A stretch of 64,000 nucleotides of DNA from contig NZ_RYEV01000009.1 in the NCBI RefSeq assembly GCF_004138485.1, positions 332,865-396,864 of the forward strand, given 5' to 3'. Positions within the stretch are counted from its first letter, which is position 1, and every line of letters begins with the position of its first letter. Of this stretch, positions 60,185 to 64,000 are shown one piece after another. A program made the translations under genes and the position numbers. Source of the stretch: Peristeroidobacter soli (GTDB lineage: Bacteria; Pseudomonadota; Gammaproteobacteria; Steroidobacterales; Steroidobacteraceae). The notes beneath the pieces were generated by a model. It saw nothing but the letters and a program-made list of their open reading frames with translations, did not search any database and was not told the DNA's origin.

Positions 60185-61673
60185 GAGATCGGTCTTCCAA
60201 CAACGGCTCGCGTTCGCCCATGTATTCGGGCGTGCCGGTGAGCACGCCCCTGAAGTCGACCAGAGGTTCACCGACCCGAACGCCCCGGGCATCGACACGA
60301 AACTCGCGAATCGAGTCCTCGTGCGCGCCACCTCGGTGTTTGAGCACCGAGATTGCCTTTCTGATGCGCCCGCCCGCCTCGAAGAAGCGCAACATCAATA
60401 CCACGTCGGCGATATAGGAGATGTTCAAGTTGGTTTGCATCGACCCGAGCAGCCCCTGTTGAGGGTTGATGAGAAAAGTGGCCACGCCCTGCTGGTTCAG
60501 ATACGACAGCAACTCGTGCAGCTGCAGGATGAGCTGTTTCTCCTCAGGCATCGCCGCGAGGTAGCCGTTCAAGCTGTCGATGACCAGCAGCCGCACCCCG
60601 CGCGACTCCACTTGATGACGTACCCGAGCGGCGAATTCGCCCGGGGACAGCTCCGCGGGATCGATCTGCTCGACCTGGAGCGATCCGGATTTCACGTGCG
60701 CCTCGATGTCCATGCCGAACGCTTTCGCACGCGCGAACATCGTCCCGATGCGCTCGTCGAATTCGTAGATTGCCGCAACCTCGCCTCGCAAGCAGGCGGC
60801 GTGCAAATACTGGAGGGCTATCGTGGTCTTGCCACATCCCGCCGGCCCCGTCAGCAAGGTGCATGTGCCTCGCAGCGGACCGCCGTTCAACAGAGCGTCC
60901 AACTCTTCGACACCGCTGGACACCGCGTCTCCGACGAAGGGAGCGTGATGCGACGAGGCTATCAGTCTCGGAAAAATCTCCAGCCCGCCTTTACGGATGG
61001 CGAAGTCGTGATAGCCGGCGACAAAGTCGACCCCTCTGAGTTTCTGGACCTGCAAACGGCGGCGAGCGGCGCCGAATTCGAGCGTTTGCCGCTCCAGGGT
61101 GATGACGCCATGACAGATGCTGTGCAGATGCCGATCGATTTCTTCCTGATTCGAAGTCATGTCGTCCACGAGGATCACGGTCATGTTCCGCCCCGCGAAG
61201 TACTGCTTGAGCAACAAGACCTGGCGGCGATACCTCAGCGGGTCCTGCGCCAGCAGCCGCATTTCCGAAAGACTATCGAACACCACCCGGGTGGGCCGCA
61301 CCCGGTCGAGCTCCACCTGGATCAGCCGCATCGTCTCGCCCAGCTGCATTTCCCAAGGATGCAGAATCGATTGATCGCGGCCCTCGCCGAGCACTTCCTC
61401 GAGGGCGCTGAGCTCGAAGATATCGATCTGACTCAGATCCCAGTCGTGCGAGGCGCCGACCGCCATCAGCTCCTCTTTGGTTTCGGACAGCGTCACATAA
61501 AGGGCACGCTCGCCGTCGGCAATGGCCCTGCGAAGAAACTGCAGGCCCAGCGTCGTCTTGCCGGAACCGGGCGAGCCCTCCAGCAGGTACAATCGATTGG
61601 CGGGCAAGCCGCCGTTGAGAATCAGATCGAGGGCAGAATTGCCCGACGGAATCCGCGATAGCGTGTTGGCCAA
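60174..61673 (-). CDS. KaiC-like double-RecA-domain ATPase
   Basis: 499 aa with two KaiC/RecA domains. The first P-loop is GSPGSGKTT (33-41), with VVFDSLSEMRLL as Walker B. The second P-loop is GPAGCGKTT (about 278), with LLVIDSLNGYLAAMPEE. The acidic pair after the strand resembles KaiC. Start TTG 61673 has AGGTGGAGG just upstream. No kaiA or kaiB is present. Such proteobacterial KaiC homologues are usually paired with a histidine kinase, as here, and are linked to stress or signalling and not to a full clock. Confidence 0.9.
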   Translation of the reverse strand: MANTLSRIPSGNSALDLILNGGLPANRLYLLEGSPGSGKTTLGLQFLRRAIADGERALYVTLSETKEELMAVGASHDWDLSQIDIFELSALEEVLGEGRDQSILHPWEMQLGETMRLIQVELDRVRPTRVVFDSLSEMRLLAQDPLRYRRQVLLLKQYFAGRNMTVILVDDMTSNQEEIDRHLHSICHGVITLERQTLEFGAARRRLQVQKLRGVDFVAGYHDFAIRKGGLEIFPRLIASSHHAPFVGDAVSSGVEELDALLNGGPLRGTCTLLTGPAGCGKTTIALQYLHAACLRGEVAAIYEFDERIGTMFARAKAFGMDIEAHVKSGSLQVEQIDPAELSPGEFAARVRHQVESRGVRLLVIDSLNGYLAAMPEEKQLILQLHELLSYLNQQGVATFLINPQQGLLGSMQTNLNISYIADVVLMLRFFEAGGRIRKAISVLKHRGGAHEDSIREFRVDARGVRVGEPLVDFRGVLTGTPEYMGEREPLLEDRSLES

Positions 61674-61816
61674 TCGACCTCCACCTCATTCTGAAGTCAT
61701 GGCTGTCAGCAGTAATGCCTGGACCATGCAAAGCGTTCCAAAATCGATTGCGGCGTCTATCTGTGTAGCGGCGGGCTACGGAATATCATGGCGGTCCTTT
61801 GCCCGCCGGAGCATCC

Positions 61817-62668
61817 ATGGAACGGCATGATCTTGCGCCAGGCATTTTCACCATCAGCGACGTCCTGACCGCGGACGAGTGCCAACAGTTGATTGCATTG
61901 GCGGAGCAACGAGGCTTCGACACCTCGCCCGATGAGACCCGCGGCAACGATCGGACCATCGTCGACGACGTTGACCTGGCGAAACGGATTTGGAGCCGGG
62001 TCGAGCCCCATGCGCCCCGCATGCTGGATGATTGGGTGGCACGAGCTCTCAACGAGCGTTTCCGGATCTATCGATGCGTGCCAGGCCAGCGACTCTCCTG
62101 GCGCGGGGATGGCACGTATGCCGCGGCCGACGGTGTAAGCCTGCTGACATTGATGATCCATCTGAACGATGACTATGAAGGAGGCCCGACGCAGTTCGAA
62201 TCCTCGTCATTGACTGGTAAGCGCGGGATGGCAGTGTTATTTGAGCACCTGCACTCTCCCGAAGGCGCCCCAGTCACGAGTGGCGTCGAGTACGTGCTTC
62301 GCTCCGAGGTGGGATATGGCCCGAGTGCCCGCGAAACGCTCGCGGACCGACTGAACATCCTGACGAGGCATTGGCAGTACTACGAGACGTTCTATCGGGA
62401 AAGCCTGCACTCTGAGCCGATGGCGGCGTTCGTCCAACGCGTCGCGCCGCTGGCCATCGCGGAAAATATCAGTCCACGAAGCTATCTCGCGTGGCTGGAT
62501 CTCAGAAAGCCCAATCGTCGACGCTGGGTCCGCTTGTTGTGCAACAGACGCGGCAGCCGCTTTGGGATCACATGGTATAAGGATTCGTGCCGAATCATGC
62601 ACACCGTCAAGGCCATGGACAGCACTCGCTGGCAACGTCTCGTTGCCTGGCTGGACCTGCAGGATTGA
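61817..62668 (+). CDS. 2OG-Fe(II) oxygenase-like protein lacking apparent iron ligands
   Basis: 283 aa. The first about 170 residues follow the prolyl-4-hydroxylase-like fold (GVSLLTLMIHLNDDYEGGPT; GMAVLFEHLHSPEGAPVTSG; VEYVLRSEVGY). The expected HxD reads RGD (residues 96-98), the second His position (HEG) reads PEG (148-150), and the 2-oxoglutarate Lys (GxKYVLR) is Glu158. This suggests a non-catalytic or altered domain. The C-terminal about 110 residues are unrecognised and basic. ATG 61817 has GGAG 5-6 nt upstream. It is divergent from the kaiC-like gene. Confidence 0.75.
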   Translation: MERHDLAPGIFTISDVLTADECQQLIALAEQRGFDTSPDETRGNDRTIVDDVDLAKRIWSRVEPHAPRMLDDWVARALNERFRIYRCVPGQRLSWRGDGTYAAADGVSLLTLMIHLNDDYEGGPTQFESSSLTGKRGMAVLFEHLHSPEGAPVTSGVEYVLRSEVGYGPSARETLADRLNILTRHWQYYETFYRESLHSEPMAAFVQRVAPLAIAENISPRSYLAWLDLRKPNRRRWVRLLCNRRGSRFGITWYKDSCRIMHTVKAMDSTRWQRLVAWLDLQD

Positions 62669-62855
62669 GCTCGCGATCGATGAATCGGCCTGCCACGCCG
62701 ATGGGCTCAATGCCGCGCGGGCCTATTGATCAGGCAAGCGTTGGCTCGCGTGTCGAGACGACCCCTTGTTCGAGCAACGAAAGAGTCGCCTGAGCATCGG
62801 GACGTAGGTAACATGCGCTGCGCCGACGATCAGGCACTCAGGGAATCCCTTAGCA

Positions 62856-64000
62856 TTGGACAAGCAGTTTCGTGAAGACATCGAAGGATTGCGCGCCATC
62901 GCGGTCCTCTCGGTCGTCATCTTTCATTTCGGCGTGAAGACCCTGTCCGGAGGATTCGTCGGTGTCGACGTGTTCTTCGTGATCTCCGGCTATCTGATCA
63001 GCGGTTTGTTGCTGGCCGAACTGCAGCGCACCGGCTCGATCGATCTGTGGCGCTTCTACGGTCGGCGCGCGCGCCGACTCCTGCCGGTGTCGTTGTTGGT
63101 TACGGTAGTCACGCTGGTGATGGCGGCGTTCTTGCTCGCGCCCGCTGAACAATTGTTTGCAACCAAGGGCGCGCTCGCCTCCTCGCTCTACGCCAGCAAT
63201 TTTTATTTCATGACGCTGCTGGCCGACTACTTCGCCCCCGAAAGCGCCTCGAATCCGTTTCTGCACACCTGGTCGCTGTCGGTCGAGGAACAGTTCTATC
63301 TGATCTGGCCCACGCTGTTGCTCCTCGTGTGGCGCTGGCGACCGACAGTGCGCGTCATGGCCGGCACGATCGGTGCGCTCTCGGTGCTCTCCTTCGCGCT
63401 GTGCCTGTGGCTCAGCTATCGCAAACAAGATTGGGCGTTCTACGCCTCCCCCACCCGCGCCTGGGAATTCGGGATCGGCGCGCTGTGTGCCTTGAAGCCC
63501 GTGACGGACTGGGCACGTCGCTTCCGGGGTGCTGCGCTACTGGGATGGTTGGGCCTCGCCGGGTTGATCGCAACGTTCTTCGGGTTGACGGAGGAAGCGC
63601 GCTTTCCGGGTTGGATTGCTCTGGTGCCCGTCGCCGCGACGGCCGCAGTGCTCGTCAGTGGAGCAAGCGGACAATCCGGCAGTCCCGCCACGCTCCTCAA
63701 ACTGCCCGTGATGCAATGGTTGGGCAAACACTCCTACTCGCTTTATCTGTGGCACTGGCCCATCGTGGTGTACGCGACGATCTTGAACGTCGAAGATCCG
63801 CTGCAGCGAATCTTCGTCTGCAGCGTGTTGACGCTGGCGTGTGCCGCCGCGGGATTCAAATTGCTGGAGCATCCTGTCCGAGCCAGCACGTGGCTCGCCG
63901 CGCGACCGATGCGTTCGGTCGGTCTCGGCGCGACGCTGACCATCGCAGGCGGCGTGATCGCCTTGGGCACCGGGCAGGCGGCGCTTCGTGCCTCATCGCA
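62856..64000 (+). CDS. Acyltransferase-3 (OafA/YrhL-type) membrane protein, cut by window edge
   Basis: At least 381 codons are open to the right edge. The start TTG 62856 gives DKQFREDIEGLRAIAVLSVV, and AGGGA lies about 10 nt upstream. Family motifs are EGLRAIAVLSVVIFHFG, GGFVGVDVFFVISGYLISG, FYGRRARRLLP and a middle WSLSVEEQFYLIWP. Multiple transmembrane helices are evident. Such enzymes O-acylate cell-surface glycans such as LPS O-antigen. The C-terminal SGNH domain, if any, lies outside. The 187-bp gap before it shows no gene or clear hairpin. Confidence 0.92.
   Translation, partial: MDKQFREDIEGLRAIAVLSVVIFHFGVKTLSGGFVGVDVFFVISGYLISGLLLAELQRTGSIDLWRFYGRRARRLLPVSLLVTVVTLVMAAFLLAPAEQLFATKGALASSLYASNFYFMTLLADYFAPESASNPFLHTWSLSVEEQFYLIWPTLLLLVWRWRPTVRVMAGTIGALSVLSFALCLWLSYRKQDWAFYASPTRAWEFGIGALCALKPVTDWARRFRGAALLGWLGLAGLIATFFGLTEEARFPGWIALVPVAATAAVLVSGASGQSGSPATLLKLPVMQWLGKHSYSLYLWHWPIVVYATILNVEDPLQRIFVCSVLTLACAAAGFKLLEHPVRASTWLAARPMRSVGLGATLTIAGGVIALGTGQAALRASS

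Noticed and set aside
60321..61661. Open frame opposite the KaiC-like gene
   Set aside because: It is complementary to two intact P-loops and has no motif of its own.
1..64000. tRNA, rRNA, CRISPR arrays, IS elements or prophage genes
   Set aside because: No cloverleaf-like gene, regular spacer-repeat array, transposase or phage structural gene was recognised by reading the sequence; short tRNAs cannot be fully excluded without a covariance search.

Overview
The window is GC-rich, densely coded chromosomal DNA with many ATGA/GTGA stop-start overlaps. It carries two TonB-receptor/ECF-sigma/FecR systems, a MacAB-type efflux operon, several hybrid histidine kinases and S9 peptidases. This mix suggests a free-living Gammaproteobacterium of the Steroidobacteraceae/Xanthomonadales kind. 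That is inference from gene content only: there is no rRNA, and I saw no tRNA, CRISPR array, IS element or phage gene.

Region A (1-12.1 kb) looks like a regulated peptide-scavenging locus. An STN-type TonB-dependent receptor overlaps an S9 peptidase, followed by a sulfotransferase that runs off the left edge. Divergently, an ECF sigma factor overlaps a FecR anti-sigma/sensor. Further on lies a protein resembling the Atxe2-type lasso-peptide isopeptidases, then an M13 metallopeptidase lipoprotein. The same promoter pattern, TACCCG-N17-GACTTA, occurs three times: twice back to back between receptor and sigma gene, and once upstream of the isopeptidase-like gene. This defines a candidate sigma regulon.

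Region B (12.2-23.8 kb): a two-component pair diverges from a macA-macB-outer-membrane-lipoprotein operon. Then come a DUF2868/DUF3482 GTPase pair, a BLUF photoreceptor and an EAL phosphodiesterase in different frames that together match the length of one BLUF-EAL protein, and a small hypothetical gene.

Region C (24-49.9 kb) is a stress/low-oxygen island: Dps, OsmC, two orphan hybrid kinases, a flippase-P-type ATPase fusion, a sugar-1-phosphate nucleotidyltransferase, a PRPP-synthetase homologue, OmpW, two tandem universal stress proteins, Hsp20, DUF2934, two CBS proteins, PduL, alcohol dehydrogenase, nicotinate phosphoribosyltransferase, phosphofructokinase and a beta-CASP nuclease. The content resembles the low-oxygen-activated loci known from Burkholderia. 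A 24-nt element lies at the same distance upstream of two of its operons. Embedded in it are a TlpA-DUF4266-DUF3570-ApbE operon, in which the DUF3570 protein has a flavinylation-like motif, and the remains of an RND efflux gene beside a short arsR.

Region D (49.9-58.1 kb) is a second receptor/S9-peptidase versus sigma/FecR locus. Its divergent promoters form a 103-bp imperfect palindrome with a different specificity (TACCCC-N18-CTCTTAG). A secreted DUF5648 protein follows.

Region E (58.1-64 kb): a KaiC-like ATPase overlaps a hybrid histidine kinase, followed by a 2OG-oxygenase-like protein lacking apparent iron ligands and an acyltransferase-3 gene cut by the right edge.
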